The position numbers and the translations under genes are program-made. From Acanthosepion esculentum (taxonomy: Eukaryota > Mollusca > Cephalopoda > Sepiida > Sepiidae), in the NCBI GenBank assembly GCA_964036315.1, contig OZ038487.1, positions 59,831,662 to 59,895,661 on the forward strand: a DNA stretch of 64,000 bases, read 5' to 3'. The notes below the pieces were generated by a model. That model did no database searches. It was not told the DNA's origin and saw only the letters and a program-made list of their open reading frames with translations. Below are positions 22,090-33,819 of this stretch, one piece after another (position 1 is the first letter of the stretch; the number at the start of each line of letters is the position of its first letter).

Positions 22090-23560
22090 CGGGAAGTAAT
22101 TATATTTACCTAAAAGAAAAAGATAAAAAGAAAGGGCAAATGAAAAAAGAAACTAAAGAGAAAAATGAATGAGAAAGACAAAATAAATATTAATAATAAT
22201 AAATGAATAAATAAGGAAAGAAATGTCAATTGAAAATGGTATGTACAGACGGACAGATGGACAGACAGACGGAGAGAAGAAATGAAGGAAGGAAGGAAAA
22301 GCAACTTAAACAATATAAAGGAATAAAGAATTATGCAAAATGAGAAAAGACACAGCAAGATGTGGAAAATAAATAATAACGGAAGGCAAAAAGCAAGCAA
22401 GTCAGAAGGCAAGAAAGAAAAAGGAAGAAAATAAGGCAAGAAAGTAGGCAAGAAAGAAAGAAAGAAAAAAGAAACGAAAAGAAACGAAACTGCAAAATGA
22501 ATGTGAAAGAAAAAAGAAATATTAATAATAATTAATGGATAAATAAGAAAAGTGATATTATTGTAAAATGTGTTCAGGCGAACGGAAGTGAAGAAGAAAG
22601 GAAGGAAGGAAAAAGCAACTTAAAGATGCAATTGAAAAGAGTAAAGAAATATGTAATATGAGAAAAAAACACAGCAAGATGTAGAAAATAAATAAATAAT
22701 AAAGGAAGAAAAATAAGTAAGTAAGAAGGCAAGAAACTAAAAGAAGGAAATGAAGTAAGGAAGCAGACTAGCAAGAATGAAAGAAATAACGAAAGGAAGA
22801 AAGAAGAAAGAAGGAAATGCAGACAGAAAGCACGGAACACAGAAAAAAAAGAAACGAAACGAACAAAAAAATGAAAATTGAAAAAGAAAATAAAAATTAA
22901 TAATAATGAATGAATAAATAAGAAAAGAGACAGTAATTGAAAATGGTATGTACAGATGGACAGAAGTGAGGAAGAAATGACTATATAAGGAAGGAAGGAA
23001 GGAAGGAAGGAAGGAAGGAAGGAAGGGGGGAAGGTAGGAAGGAAGGAAGTCTAGTCAAATTTAAAGAAAATCAAAAGAAATATGTAAAAGGAGAAAACAG
23101 AGCAAAATGCAAAAAATAAATAAATAAATAACAGAAAAAGAAAAAAAGAAGGAAAATAAAGCATGAAAAATAAAGAAAGACAGCACGAAAAACAGAAAGC
23201 AAGCAAGAAAGAAAACATAATGAACGAGACGAAAAGCAAGCAAGCAAGAAGAATAACAAGAAAGAAAAACAGAAATAAATCAAGAAAGGAATAAATGAAT
23301 AAAAATAGAGGAACTAAACAAGAAAGAAATCACGAAGAAAATGAATAAGAGAATAAGATGCAGAAAATAAATAGTAAAGAAAGAGACGGAAAGTAAGCAA
23401 GCAAGAAAGAAAGCAAGAAATATAGAAGGTAAGAAAGAAATAAAAGTAGAAAAAGAAAGCCAGAAAGCAAGAAAGAAATCATGATGGGAAGAAAGAAAGA
23501 AACTCAAAGCTAAAACCAGAGAAAGTAAATAGAAAGAGAAAAGTAAAAGAAGACCTTGAA
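22090..23560. repeat. Polypurine tract with about 350-bp diverged tandem units
   Basis: The plus strand is almost all A and G. Landmarks recur in order: ATTGAAAATGGTATGTACAG (22230, 22936; a variant at 22563), GGAAGGAAGGAAAAGCAACTT (22288, 22600) and CACAGCAAGATGT (22352, 22670), giving units of about 330-375 bases. A pure GGAA run lies at about 22986-23050. Minus-strand Phe/Leu frames are composition artefacts. Confidence 0.8.
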
Positions 23561-24089
23561 TTTTAATATCCAAAATAAATAGAGTTTGAGGAAATGGCTT
23601 TTTGATCTCCTCATGTTGCTCCCGTGGCGAAAATCGGGAATTCAAGGCCCCTTCTTGGATCATCATAAGCGCCCAATTTCGTGTATGATATAACATCGTA
23701 CTTCCCGCAGGGGAAGAATTCCATCTTCTACAAATATAATTTGATATCACACCCCTTCAAAAATCTGTGCTAGACGCACTTATGTGACCCAGAAGAGAAA
23801 GATCTTATTATAAATACTTGTGTTCCAAAGTGATATGAGTTTAGACTCTGTGTATCACAGATATTTACATAGGGTACTCAACTTAAATGGTAGCTTAGCT
23901 TGCTCAGCAGTTACAAAGAACATCGAAAAAAGACATGCAGAAGAGAATATATATGAAGTTATTGCAAATGTAATATGTGGTTTTTGAGAATAAATTTTAG
24001 ATACTATTTATGAAATTTGTGTTCCTCGTTATAGTTAAGGAATGTCAGAATGAGTATATACCTTTATACCTTTCTCTTTCAGATTCTAA
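23561..24089. other. No gene seen
   Basis: Normal-composition DNA between the polypurine tract and the mariner relic. No recognised domain. Confidence 0.4.
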
Positions 24090-25110
24090 AAATATCTTTC
24101 ATGATCTTCCGTAATATTCGCGCCATGTGCGTCCCATCTAAAGATCACATTCGACATATACTTTATGATTTTCATAAAGATGTCAATGCAAGTAGAGCAG
24201 CAAAATATATCCAGAGCGCTTATGGAGACGATGCAGTGAATGAAAGACGTTGAAGGAGGTGGTTTTCCCGTTTCTGAAGTAAGGTTTTCAGGTTGAAAGA
24301 CTAGCAAAAAGAATGTCGTCCAAAGAAACTTCATTCTGAAGAGCTGGAAGCTGTTGTAACAGGCAATCCCAACATTACCTCAAGGGAACTTGCAGAACAA
24401 TTTTATGTAGACCGCACCACACCAATTAAAAAGGAATGTAAAGATTTCAGTGGTGGGAAATGGGTCCCACGCGAATTGTCTCTAGATAATATCCAGCAGC
24501 GTGTTGTTTGTTGCGAATCATTGCTTCAGGTAACATTTTTAGCTAGGTTTTATACAGGTGATGAGAAGTGGATCCTTTACCATAAAGCTAAACGCCGCCA
24601 ATAGTGGATCAGTTGAGGAGGAAGATCAGTTCAACAACCAAGAGGAGGACTTCATCCAAAGAAGATCATGTTGAGTGTAAGATGGGTTATTGAAAAACTC
24701 TTAAAGAACAATCAAACAATTATTACTAATCTGTACTGTGATCTACTTCGTCGTTTGAAAATAGCTTTGAACCAAATGCGACCTTGCTTAGTGAACAGAA
24801 AGGGTTTTATCATTCATCCCCTTAATGCTTATCCTCACACAGCTCGACTGACTAAAAATCTTTTGGGAGGGCCTGGTTTGGAAATGCTGCTTCATCCACC
24901 ATATTCTCCTCACACTGATCCTTCTGATTATCACTTGTTTCGTGTACTATAGAATCATTTGCATGGTCGTAGGTTGACGTCATGCGAAGAGGTTGGAAAT
25001 GAGTTGAATTAATATTTCGCTTAATAACCTAAGGAAATTTACAGGAATGGCATTTAAAAGCTTGTTAACAGATGGAATGATGGTCTAGAAAGAAATGGAG
25101 GTTAACTAAT
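24090..25110 (+). pseudogene. mariner transposase relic, nearly full length
   Basis: Domains in order: IRHILYDFHKDVNASRAAK with NERR-RRWFSRF (first HTH, about 24140-24290); LHSEELEAVVTGNPNITSRE (second HTH); QQRVVCCESLL; TGDEKWILYHKAKRR with the first catalytic Asp; KKIMLSVRW; PHTARLTKNLLGG; and YSPHTDPSDYHLF with the third Asp. The second catalytic motif, usually DNARPH, reads LNAYPH, so that Asp is lost. Stops and missing blocks add to the inactivation. Confidence 0.9.
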
Positions 25111-25499
25111 GAATATCTTTATAATCATGGGCGTTTTCGTTTTCATTTTCAAAACCACGAAACCTCTAGTATTTTTCTTTGTGATTCTAGCACAGATCAG
25201 TTCACGATCTTCCTGTGTCCCAGGGTTCATTGATCATATTATTTGTCTGCTTATTCTTCTTTAAAAGTTAATACTTTAATCAGCGGCTACGTACTTTTAC
25301 TGACTTATCTATATTTGTTAGAGCTATACGTATCTTTATATTTGTATTGAGATATATAATTTCTCGTCAAAGAGTATCAGGAATGTTGCTATGGTACCAA
25401 GCTAAAATACTAAGAGAGAAGCAGCTTGGCATAGATTGACCTTGAACTCGCGCATGCACACTAAGTTCGTAGCAGTGCTTGTATGGAAGCACACCATAG

Positions 25500-25790
25500 A
25501 ATTTCCGTCAGTGACCATGGCTTGTGCAGCAGTTTCTAACCAATCACCACATTCCCCATGTCTGTCAAGCACTATATTCCCCAGATCTCGCATCTTGCAA
25601 CTTCTTCCTTTTTCTAAAAATTAAATCTCACGTGAAAGGAACAAGACTTCAAGACGTCGTGGATATCCAAGAGAATGCGACGATACAGTTCCAAGGAGTT
25701 CCAAGAATGCTACCCTAAACCAAAACGACACAAGATAGCGTGTTTGGCTTCAGAAGAGGACTACTTCGCAGGTGATTAACTGCCGACTTG
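25500..25790 (+). pseudogene. Second mariner-like transposase C-terminus
   Basis: The frame reads QFLTNHHIPHVCQALYSPDL, then ASCNFFLFLKIKSHVKGTR and DVVDIQENATIQFQGVP. This is the end of a different mariner-family transposase (compare PPYSPDLAPCDFFLFPKLK). It then continues KTKTTQDS and RRGLLRR. It lacks the N-terminal part and the first catalytic residue. It is not a continuation of the 24 kb copy, whose own C-terminus is already present. Confidence 0.8.
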
Positions 25791-26948
25791 ATATATGTTT
25801 TCTTTTTATAGCTCCAGTTCTGATGCATTTTGAGCAGACCTCATATTCTAATATCAGTCAGTTATGTGTCATGCGTAATAGACCAGTTGCCATCCAAGAC
25901 TATAGAACCCTGTCCGGGATTGGGAGAAGAAAATGATTCATACGTAAGCACGTAAATTCATGTGTAAATTGTTAAAATACCACATCTCAGAAATATCGAC
26001 AAGTACGTAGAATTTAAATAAAAAAATAACTGCTAAAAAAGATAATTCCGTTTTCGCATAAAGTTGAATACAGATTCTTTCTGTTTAAAATAACCAGATA
26101 AATCTACTGGAAGGATGAGTGACGATGTCTTCGTGACAAAACATTGAAAACTGTTTGATAATTTGAATTTGACACATCAAACAATTTTCTAAAAGCCGCT
26201 GATGCAGCTGATTCATGTAAATCAGAAGATCAACATAGATTTATATGGACAGAAAATGATACCAAGCGAGGAAAAGGGTAGGAATCTGGCAAATTTAGTG
26301 AAGTATTTAAGGTAATTCGGATTGCAAACTCATATTACAAGCTGTGCTAAATTCACTCAGACAAAAATAAGACGTAGAAACACAAACGCGTAAGAAAGCA
26401 TATGCAGTGGCATTTTCTGTCTGAATTTACATTATTTGAATTATTGTCTTCGTCTTGGTTGTTATGCTATATCGCTTGTTAAACTGATCTCGCCATTGAC
26501 CTTCTTACCATATGTAGTATATTCAACAACGATCTCAGAATTTTGATCTGAACTCTTTATTAAAAAATGCTGTTAGACCTTTTTTGAATTTTTTCTAACC
26601 TTACATTTTAGAAGGCAGCCATGTTCCCTTTCTATTGCCACAACGAAGATCCGTGTACATACACTTTTATTTATCATGTTTTGATTCATTTTTTTCCAAA
26701 CGAATCTAAGTTACGATCACGTCATAATTATTTACGTCACTGAACCTTTCCTGCTAGTAGGAGAGCTTCGAACTTTTGGGAAAATTATACTATCCGTTCA
26801 TTTACCTGGATAATGGTGAAGAGATTGGAACAAAGTTGAGAAATTAGCGTCAAAATATTTTGGACTTACACATCAGTCAGTGGATAGGTAAATTCTTAAT
26901 TATATACTACCCAAAATCAAATGCACGAAACATCATTATAATGTTCAA

Positions 26949-26950
<2 letters not shown>
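25791..26950. other. No gene seen; weak foldback-arm fragment
   Basis: Mostly unassigned AT-rich DNA. About 26425-26468 resembles the foldback-element arm (TTTACATTATTTGAATTATTG) but is isolated and decayed. Confidence 0.4.

Positions 26951-27018
<68 letters not shown>
26951..27018. repeat. (TA)n microsatellite
   Basis: Uninterrupted TA run. Confidence 0.95.
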
Positions 27019-27019
<1 letters not shown>

Positions 27020-27020
<1 letters not shown>

Positions 27021-27720
27021 ATGCAGCTTCTGTCTGTCTGTTTATTTGTTATCAAACTCCTCCTAGGGTTTTGAAACAGACCCCCTAACCATATTTATTC
27101 TGAAACTGCTTTACCCAGGCTACTTGGATAAGTATATTTCATTTTGATCAAAGGGGATCGCCGGGGGAACAGTCCCCTCCAGTGATTTTTCCCCCTTTGA
27201 TATAAATTAAATTGAAATTTGAACTCGGGAATGACGCCTATGTTATTTGGATAAGTATATATCATTTTGATCAAAGGGAGTCACTGGGAGGGAGGAACAA
27301 ACTTTCCACTGAAATGTTTTTGTCCATTTGATTTAAATTAAATCTAAATTTGAACAAGGGAATGACTCCCAGTCAAAATATAGAAGGAGAAAGCCAGCAG
27401 ATTGAGATCACATCGGCAAGATCAAAATGAGACGGTATAGATGTCAAGTTGAGCAAAAAATCACCATTCAGTGGTTAGTGCCTTACAATACATATTTGTT
27501 GCAACTGTTCAACTGTCATATCAATTCTTTCAATTAAGTATTGCATCAAATACATATCAAATTGGTCAGATCAAGCAGTTTCTGCACACACCCCCACTAA
27601 ATATTTCTGCTTTGATTTAAATTAAATTTGAACAAGTAAATGACTCCTATCCAAAATATAGGAGAAAGCCAGAAGATGGAGGTCACATCGGCAAGATCAT
27701 TGAGTAATACTGAAATGGAT
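27020..27720. repeat. Diverged tandem repeat, unit about 130-300 bp
   Basis: TTGGATAAGTATAT(T/A)TCATTT recurs at about 27123 and 27247. GAACAAGGGAATGACTCC or GAACAAGTAAATGACTCC with the AGGAGAAAGCCAG(C/A)AGAT block and CACATCGGCAAGATC recurs at about 27352-27424 and 27632-27700. The unit may belong to a DNA transposon end, but no transposase is present. Confidence 0.65.
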
Positions 27721-28599
27721 ATTTTTTTTTATTCAAAAATATTACAATGATTTAAAATCAATTATCATTTTCTTAAATAATATGTGTGACGCGCAGCAAG
27801 GCGGGTGTAATTTTGGTTAGTGTGGCAAATAAACTTGGAAGTGGTTGCCGGAAGAAATTGTCGACCAGAACAAAACATCACCTACTAAAATTGATGTGAA
27901 AAAAAACAATGATTAAGACGAAGGATATCTGGAATAACTATAGTGGAAAATATATAAAACAGACCAACGGGCATGCCGTCTTTTATATAGGTACATCCAA
28001 AAATGTTCTAAAACACGGTATAACATGTAACTTGAACAAATTTACTGTGTTTTAGATCTTTTAAAAATTGGATTACATTATTATTAAATAAAAACTATAT
28101 TTACTAATCATAATTTGAAAGGCTTAATATATTTCATTTAACACTAATATTAAAAAAAAATAATTTTATATTTTTTATTAGTACATAAAAGTATCTCTTT
28201 TTGTAAGTACTGACACGATATGATAAGAATAAAACTGGTGGGGTCATGTCTATTGTTATTTCCAGGGTTCCCTAGAATATCAGATTTGGGTGGAAAAATC
28301 AACGTTTCTTGTGGATATTTCTATTCTGTCATTAATGAATCGGGTTAAGACATTTTAAAACTTAATAAAAGTGTCTTTGGCAATCTTGGGATAACACAAA
28401 CCACCAATCTCATGATCTACCGAGCTGTTGTACTCTACTGAAGAGACATCCTCAAACTTGAAAATTTCTATCAAATGAAACTTCCTCAAATCCTTCGGAA
28501 CAGGTGGCAGGACCGGATTACAAACAACGAAGTTCTCCTCCGCGCAAAGATACAGATATTGTGAGGCACAGTGGAGTAATGAATAGCAGGTCGAACTGA
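27721..28599. other. No gene seen
   Basis: AT-rich with no recognised coding domain. A minus-strand open frame reaching 28355 overlaps the SINE body to the right and is not a gene. Confidence 0.45.
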
Positions 28600-28830
28600 G
28601 AAATCGAAGAGCCGGCTCTGATTTCCAGTCAGGGCTATTACATACACTTACGTGATAATACCCTTGGGAAAGGTATGAACTATTTCTTCTCCCCCAGCTA
28701 TGGTTAAATAGCAGGACAGGATGGTCTACCGCAGAAAGAAATGGTAACCTATTGCGGGAAAAATCTGCCTTGTCAGTCAAGTATCGAAAGATACATGATC
28801 GCCTGCGTATCACGCATGGCACATAACTGA
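28600..28830 (+). mobile_element. SINE body (shared with 5S-derived SINEs)
   Basis: Contains CATACACTTACGTGATAATA, CCTTGGGAAAGGTATGAA, TTCTTCTCCCCCAGCTATGG, TTAAATAGCAGGACAG and GTCTACCGCAGAAAGAAATG. The same order and strand is seen after the 5S-like head at 57551 (TTACAGG..., GAAAGGTTTGAATTCACTTC, CACCTATGGGTTAAT, TAGGACT). The 155-aa minus-strand frame here is an artefact of this repeat. Confidence 0.65.
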
Positions 28831-29040
28831 GTGACTAATCCCGTCAAAACATGACCCGTGGAAATAGCGATTGATTAGTGAATAGCTTGAGACGCTTTGT
28901 CAGTTGTAAAGTACAAAATAATTCAAAGCCAGAAAGCTCTGTAAAAGATCCTGATCAATCATATTCTGAGAAAAAACATTCATCATGAAAGATGAAAGTT
29001 CAAAAGATTTAAACACATACATAAAAGTCGTACATCTAGG

Positions 29041-29310
29041 CAATGGTATATGGAGGCCGAGCTGCCCGGATTACATGTTCCCCATCTGGCGTACCGATAA
29101 GATCCAAAGGAATACTGGCATCGATCGAGCCGATGGTATATGAAGGCTGTTCTGCTCAGAATAGAAGGTCCCCATATCCGGCGTACCGATAAGATCCAAA
29201 TGAATACAAGGCATAGATCTAGGAGATGGTATATGGAGGCCGTGCTTCCCAGTCTACATGGTCACCATCTCCGGCGTACCGATAAGATCCATAGGAATAC
29301 AGGGCATTGC
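29041..29310. repeat. Three-copy minisatellite, units of 90 and 93 bp
   Basis: GGTATATG(G/A)AGGC starts at 29045, 29135 and 29228. Each unit ends with GGCGTACCGATAAGATCCA. Both spacings are multiples of three, so a plus-strand frame repeats an RRTDKI peptide motif. No protein family is recognised. Confidence 0.8.
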
Positions 29311-29433
29311 ATTTGGCGCCTGCTTCATTGTAGGAGTTGCAGGAAAGTTTTCTTTTGGCGTTAACCATCAATCGCCTTCGGGGTTCCTCTCCGAGTTCCC
29401 TGCCTGGATTTACTTCCAGAGCTTTTTCCAAGT

Positions 29434-29685
29434 TTGGCTATGAACGCAAGACAGCGGAAATTTGAATTCAGAGATTTCTTTCCTCGAGATGGACGACCAT
29501 GTCTGCCGATGATCCAACAGTTCGATGTAGCTCGTTATGAGGCGCCACTTGTACACCTTCGCTCATTCACCGGCTTGGAACTAGACTTAGTTGTCAGAGG
29601 TTATTTGAGACGCGTGGTACGGAATTCTTTTATAGACAGTAATATAAGTAATAATTCTAATTTGTTATCAATTAATTCCATATAA
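29434..29685 (+). CDS. Unrecognised open frame, 83 codons
   Basis: The frame starts MAMNARQRKFEFRDFFPRDG, is moderately GC-rich and has no low-complexity bias until its Ser/Asn-rich end. It could be part of an exon or an unrecognised transposon. I know no matching family. The start codon is only the first ATG in the frame, with no independent support. Confidence 0.2.
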   Translation: MAMNARQRKFEFRDFFPRDGRPCLPMIQQFDVARYEAPLVHLRSFTGLELDLVVRGYLRRVVRNSFIDSNISNNSNLLSINSI

Positions 29686-30019
29686 CTTCTTCAATATTGG
29701 CTTATTCCATGACATTTTCCTGTACGTGTTTTGGAAAAAGAAAGATATCGGTAATTAAAACTGTGAAATTTTCACGGTTAAAGCTAGTTTAATTATTTGA
29801 ATTTTCTGATGAGTCGTAATTGTTAAATTAATGATTGCATATAAGTCTTGCGTGTTGTACGACTATAAAATAAGCGTAGAAATCCTTCGAGAAGCCCGTT
29901 AAGTGTTTAATCTGAACCGACAATGGGTGTTTCAATAACATGGACCGATTTTAAACGTGAATTAAGTTTGAGCGTCTAATGATTTTTTCTTTTTTTTCTT
30001 TCAGATTTAACAACTTAAG

Positions 30020-30360
30020 TCTTTGGAAACCGTGGAAAGATTAACAAACAACGTGTTAAATTTATCGAAACCTATTACGATAATGGACGTTCAAACATTT
30101 TTTTGTCAACATAATCGACCAACCGAGAGTGCAATAGGAAAAACTGTTCGTAAATTCAAACTGGATCTGTGGCAGATGTGAAAACACCATTGCCTGCTCA
30201 TTTACGCCATTCAGCTGAAAACATTGCTGCGGTGCACGAGAATGTGGCCGAAAATCCCGACACCTCTATTCGTCATTGTGCGCAGGAATTGAACCTCTCC
30301 ACAACAACGTTCCATCAAATTTTGTGCCGATATTTGGACGATATTATTTTTCACACATAA
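30020..30360 (+). pseudogene. Transposase N-terminal HTH fragment (DUF4817-like)
   Basis: Fragments read RVKFIETYYDNGRS, STNRE or NRPTESAIGKTVRKFKL, then HLRHSAENIAAVHENVAENP followed by DTSIRHCAQELNLSTTTFHQ. The order (short DUF4817-like N-terminus, then a helix-turn-helix whose recognition segment is LNLSTTTFHQIL) fits insect and mollusc Tc1/mariner-superfamily transposases. The catalytic domain is absent and the frame shifts between the two parts. Confidence 0.65.
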
Positions 30361-31105
30361 TTGCCATGATTTAACATTATCCAATAGAAAAATAAATAAA
30401 CTTTCACCAATAACATTTATTTATTTACTGCTGACTTTGTTCCGTCTTAATTAAACACCATTTACAATACAATATTGCAGTATTAATCATAAGTAAGAAT
30501 TCAACTCCTTATATAAAGAAATGAGATGGTACATATGAAAATATTTGAAATTTCTATTTCACAGAAGCAGATATTAATCACATGAAAGCATTATGTCTTC
30601 TTCTATCTTCTGTTTCTTTCTTTTTTAATTTTTCTCAAGAAATCCAAACAGCGTCGATAACCAACAAATTAAAAAGAATTATAAGATGATAATTTAATGT
30701 AATTTATTCAAATTACTTTTTATGAAGCCAGAATGCTCAGCTATTAAATGAAAAAAAATGTTTGCGTTTTATGTTATCAGTTTATTAACTACTAACTGAA
30801 ATAAAACTGTGAGAACATTCTCTGGCTTCTTCTAATTGCCGTTTCCTTTCAACAAATGGGCGATCATAGTTCTCCACAACTTCCTGTCCTTTGTCGCTCT
30901 TAATAAATTGTGTCTTTTCGCTATCTCTCCTAATCCATCACCTACCAAACATATACACACGCTCGTAAACTCGATTAATACTCTTGCAAATTTTCAATAT
31001 GAGTTCTAGTAAAAATGCAATGATAACAGTAAAAAAAATGGAATATGAGCACTGGTAAAAATGGTTGCTGAAGTCATTAGGTTTCTAATACCCAGAAATT
31101 CATAC
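30361..31105. other. No gene seen
   Basis: AT-rich, no recognised domain. Two short stretches near 30840-30950 resemble the tail of RTE-like UTRs, but not enough to call. Confidence 0.4.
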
Positions 31106-31109
31106 ACAG

Positions 31110-31245
31110 ATGTCCTCAAGGACACATGGCACAGTGGATAAAGGTTAGATCCAGTGACAGGACCCAAAGAGTGTGAGTTCAATACCCGGTTAAGTGGAGA
31201 ACTTTCAGAGGGAAAAATTAACAGGAGATAATTGATAGATGACAT
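31110..31245 (+). mobile_element. tRNA-derived SINE fragment
   Basis: A-box-like TGGCACAGTGGATAAAGG and B-box-like GAGTTCAATACCCGG are spaced as in tRNA genes. It runs directly into the half foldback element at 31250. Confidence 0.5.
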
Positions 31246-31249
31246 CCAT

Positions 31250-31392
31250 TAAACATGGCACGTGGAACTAGAACAGTCTACTCCAGTGAGCGAAATAAAC
31301 CACCTGAAGAAGCGTACAACGGCCGGTACGTTGTAATAAATATGGCGACAAGGATGAGGACAATAGTCCGAATAATGTAAATAATAATACTC
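31250..31392 (+). mobile_element. Foldback element, right half
   Basis: CATGGCACGTGGAACTAGAA, CACCTGAAGAAGCGTACAAC and GGCCGGTACGTTGT are followed by the arm TATGGCGACAAGGATGAGGA and CCGAATAATGTAAATAAT. A deletion removed the 5' strand of stem II, and GAAA is changed to GGTA. The internal CATGGCACGTGGAACTAGAA block is identical to that of the 40.9 kb copy. Confidence 0.75.
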
Positions 31393-31479
31393 TTGACTTT
31401 AAATGTGAGTGCTAAAACTTCTAAAGTGTTATAGAAATTTCAAGTTTCTCATTCGTATAAATGATCGTTTTTTCCCATT

Positions 31480-31860
31480 TTTCTTAAAACTTCTTAGATG
31501 TTTATATGTTCAAACCATGTTATTCTGACATCCTTCTGTAAAACCATTTTTTGCTGCCCCAATTCACTTTTTCATCTATAAAGCGATTGCTCAGACTTCA
31601 CTGCCATATAAAAGGACCGATATTACATAATAGTTCAGTATTCTTTTCTTTGTTTCTAACGAAGATTTCTTTGTTTCTAACGAAGATTTTCCTGTTTCTT
31701 AATAATGTGCTTAGCTTTTGGAAGGCATCTTTCCAATAGTCTTCGGATTTTGGTGTCGTAGTTTCTGTCCACAGTTAAAACACTTCCGAAATATTTAAAT
31801 ATTTGTACTTGCTTGTCTCCAATTCTCTAACTGTGCTAATTTCATAATTTTTGCCAGGGA
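31480..31860 (-). pseudogene. RTE-like LINE RT fragment
   Basis: The minus strand has SLETKKRILNYYVISVLLYG followed by SE, then TWFEHIN-EVLRKMGKN further on. Upstream are FQKLSTLLRNRKI and TTTPKSEDYW pieces. A 21-base unit (GAAGATTTCTTTGTTTCTAAC) is tandemly duplicated at about 31660-31690, inserting seven codons. Frame breaks show decay. Confidence 0.75.
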
Positions 31861-31879
31861 TTATTTGTTTTAATAAATT

Positions 31880-32020
31880 CACCCCAATAAAGGCGATAAT
31901 GCCACTAAGACGCAAGAGGTTACTGGGAATGATAGAGAATGAGAAAACTTTAAGGCGAATCGTACCACAATCCTAAACAGGAAGTAAGACATAAACCACT
32001 AATCCAGTTCAGATGACGGG
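31880..32020 (+). repeat. Dispersed repeat, paired with 56600-56790
   Basis: Shares AAGGCGA(T/C)AA(T/A)GCCACTAAG, a GAGAATG(A/T) stretch and AAACAGGAA...ATAAAC(C/T) with the 56.6 kb region. Unnamed family, possibly a SINE tail. Confidence 0.5.
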
Positions 32021-33239
32021 GGGTAATGTGAATATAGTATATTTTAATTAGTAGATCTGGCACCTAGTGAGAATCGGAATCTTTTTATTAGCGATAATTC
32101 ACAATATTCGATTACGACAGGCAAGCTATAAATTTCTATACTCTTCTCAGCTTTAACTGGCATCAGACCGCAATTGGGAACCACACGCAGAGAAGTGGAT
32201 TTTCTTACGAATGATCCGCAAAACTGCCTTATTAACCGCCCGTCTTCGGAGGCGGCAAACGCAGAGTTGACATGTATGTGGGCTGAGATTGCTATTCGCG
32301 CGGGAATTAGTTGTCAAGTCAAGGTAAAATTTATTTATTTACATAAAGATGAGTGTGTGTATGGCTCTTTTCTTAATGAAGGGTTCCAAGTGATGTACAC
32401 AAGAATGCATTGTCCATGAACCGTGAAACATTATACACCTGCTACTTGTTAAAGAATAGCCGACGAAAGCGAATAAACAGACGTATTTACAGAATGCAGG
32501 AATATTACAGCGAGCTGCTATGATGAATTCCTCACAAGAAGGTTGCTCCTTCAATATTAATTTATTGTAACGAGCCCAAGGAGGTTGGATTTCAGAAAGA
32601 AAGAGAGACATAAAATACACTCACTGATTCATCTGATGTACATACCGTTGAGGGGCATCTGCTCCGATACTCAATGATGTTGTTTACGTGATGATGATGT
32701 AAGTATATTTAGCACTGATATACGGCCAAGGACGAATTGAAAGATTGTGTTGTTAAGAATGGGGAGGGTCGATGTTGAGAAGGAAGGGATATGAGACTGA
32801 ACTGTAAGATTGCCGAATACTGTATAATCAAAGAAATGTAGAAAACAAATGAAAAATGGATTATTTAAATAAATAAACGAATTATAATAAAATAAAATGG
32901 GCGAAATATTATGTCTATAAATAACTGAAGGGAAAAAGCAATATATCATTCCAATTTAGATATAGACAATATTTTGTGAAGTATAATTTTGTATTTGTGT
33001 TTTCGATGTTTCTGATTAATTTCTTGATGTGAGGCTTTTAGGCAATCATTGACAGGAACTCTTGTGTTGTACGATTTTGTTACTTCTTAAGGATTTGGGG
33101 GTTTATTTTGGAGAAGTACGATAGAAGAGGCTATTTGCATAGAACGTACGGTTTCATCTAGCCATATCAACTGAAAAATGGTAGGATATTGCCACTAATG
33201 TAGTACTGCTCTTAAATTAAAAAATGTTGAAGGTTTATC
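32021..33239. other. No gene called; possible exon-like patch 32160-32340
   Basis: About 32160-32340 is GC-richer with CpGs and an open frame (MGTTRREVDFLTNDPQNC...) that passes a GTCAAGGTAAAAT donor-like site near 32320. No family is recognised and the frame continues past the donor, so this is weak. The rest is AT-rich and unassigned. Confidence 0.3.
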
Positions 33240-33660
33240 AGAAAAAATTACCATGAAAGTATTTATAGAATAGGCAGACGAAAGTGACATTACGGCGGTG
33301 GGAAAGTGACTGAATTCGAGATGCCAGGTCTGGACAAATATCATTGTAAATTCATCTTTTGGATTTTATCAAGGATCTCTAAATAATTAGCAGGAGCACC
33401 ATACCATATGCGGCAGTAATATTCTAAGCATGGACGCATGGTGGACATATAAATATGTAAGATAGATTCGAGAGAGAAACAATTGTGTAGCACGAAACAA
33501 TAAACCAAATATTCGAGCAACAGAGCTAGTAATTGATTCAATATAACATTTCCACTTCATGTAGTCGAAAACGTTAGCTTGGGAAATAATTAAGTCTTTC
33601 TGGAACAGAGATATTTGAAAAAATCCAGGGCGCAGGTTTATATTTGGATAACATTCAATA
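33240..33660 (-). pseudogene. Jockey-like LINE RT C-terminal fragment
   Basis: The minus strand reads YMKWKCYIESITSSVARIFG, LLFRATQLFLS, then STMRPCLEYYCRIWYGAPAN and YLEILDKIQK. Further on are remnants of SHFPTAVMSLSSAYSIN, equivalent to HRRxVxSLxxFYxY. The RPCLEYYCRIWYGAP block is the best preserved of this family here. It breaks into PLE-related sequence on its right. Confidence 0.8.
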
Positions 33661-33819
33661 ACAACACTCTTAAAAAACAATAACAATGGCAAAATCTAGA
33701 TACAAAAAATATAATAATACATTGTAAATCCTTAACATCTACATTCCAAAACAATTTATCCAATCTTGACAATATCAAAATAATTACGACCATATGCAAA
33801 ACTATTACGGATATGAAAC

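Noticed and set aside
23280..23750. 156-aa minus-strand frame with membrane-like segments
   Set aside because: Hydrophobic only because the polypurine tract translates as Phe/Leu/Ser on the complementary strand.
28355..28822. 155-aa minus-strand frame
   Set aside because: It lies largely across a SINE body also present on the opposite strand at 11690 and 57551. No domain.
32160..32420. Coding exon with a GTAAAA donor
   Set aside because: The frame continues past the donor, no acceptor or family match is visible, and evidence is too weak to call a gene.
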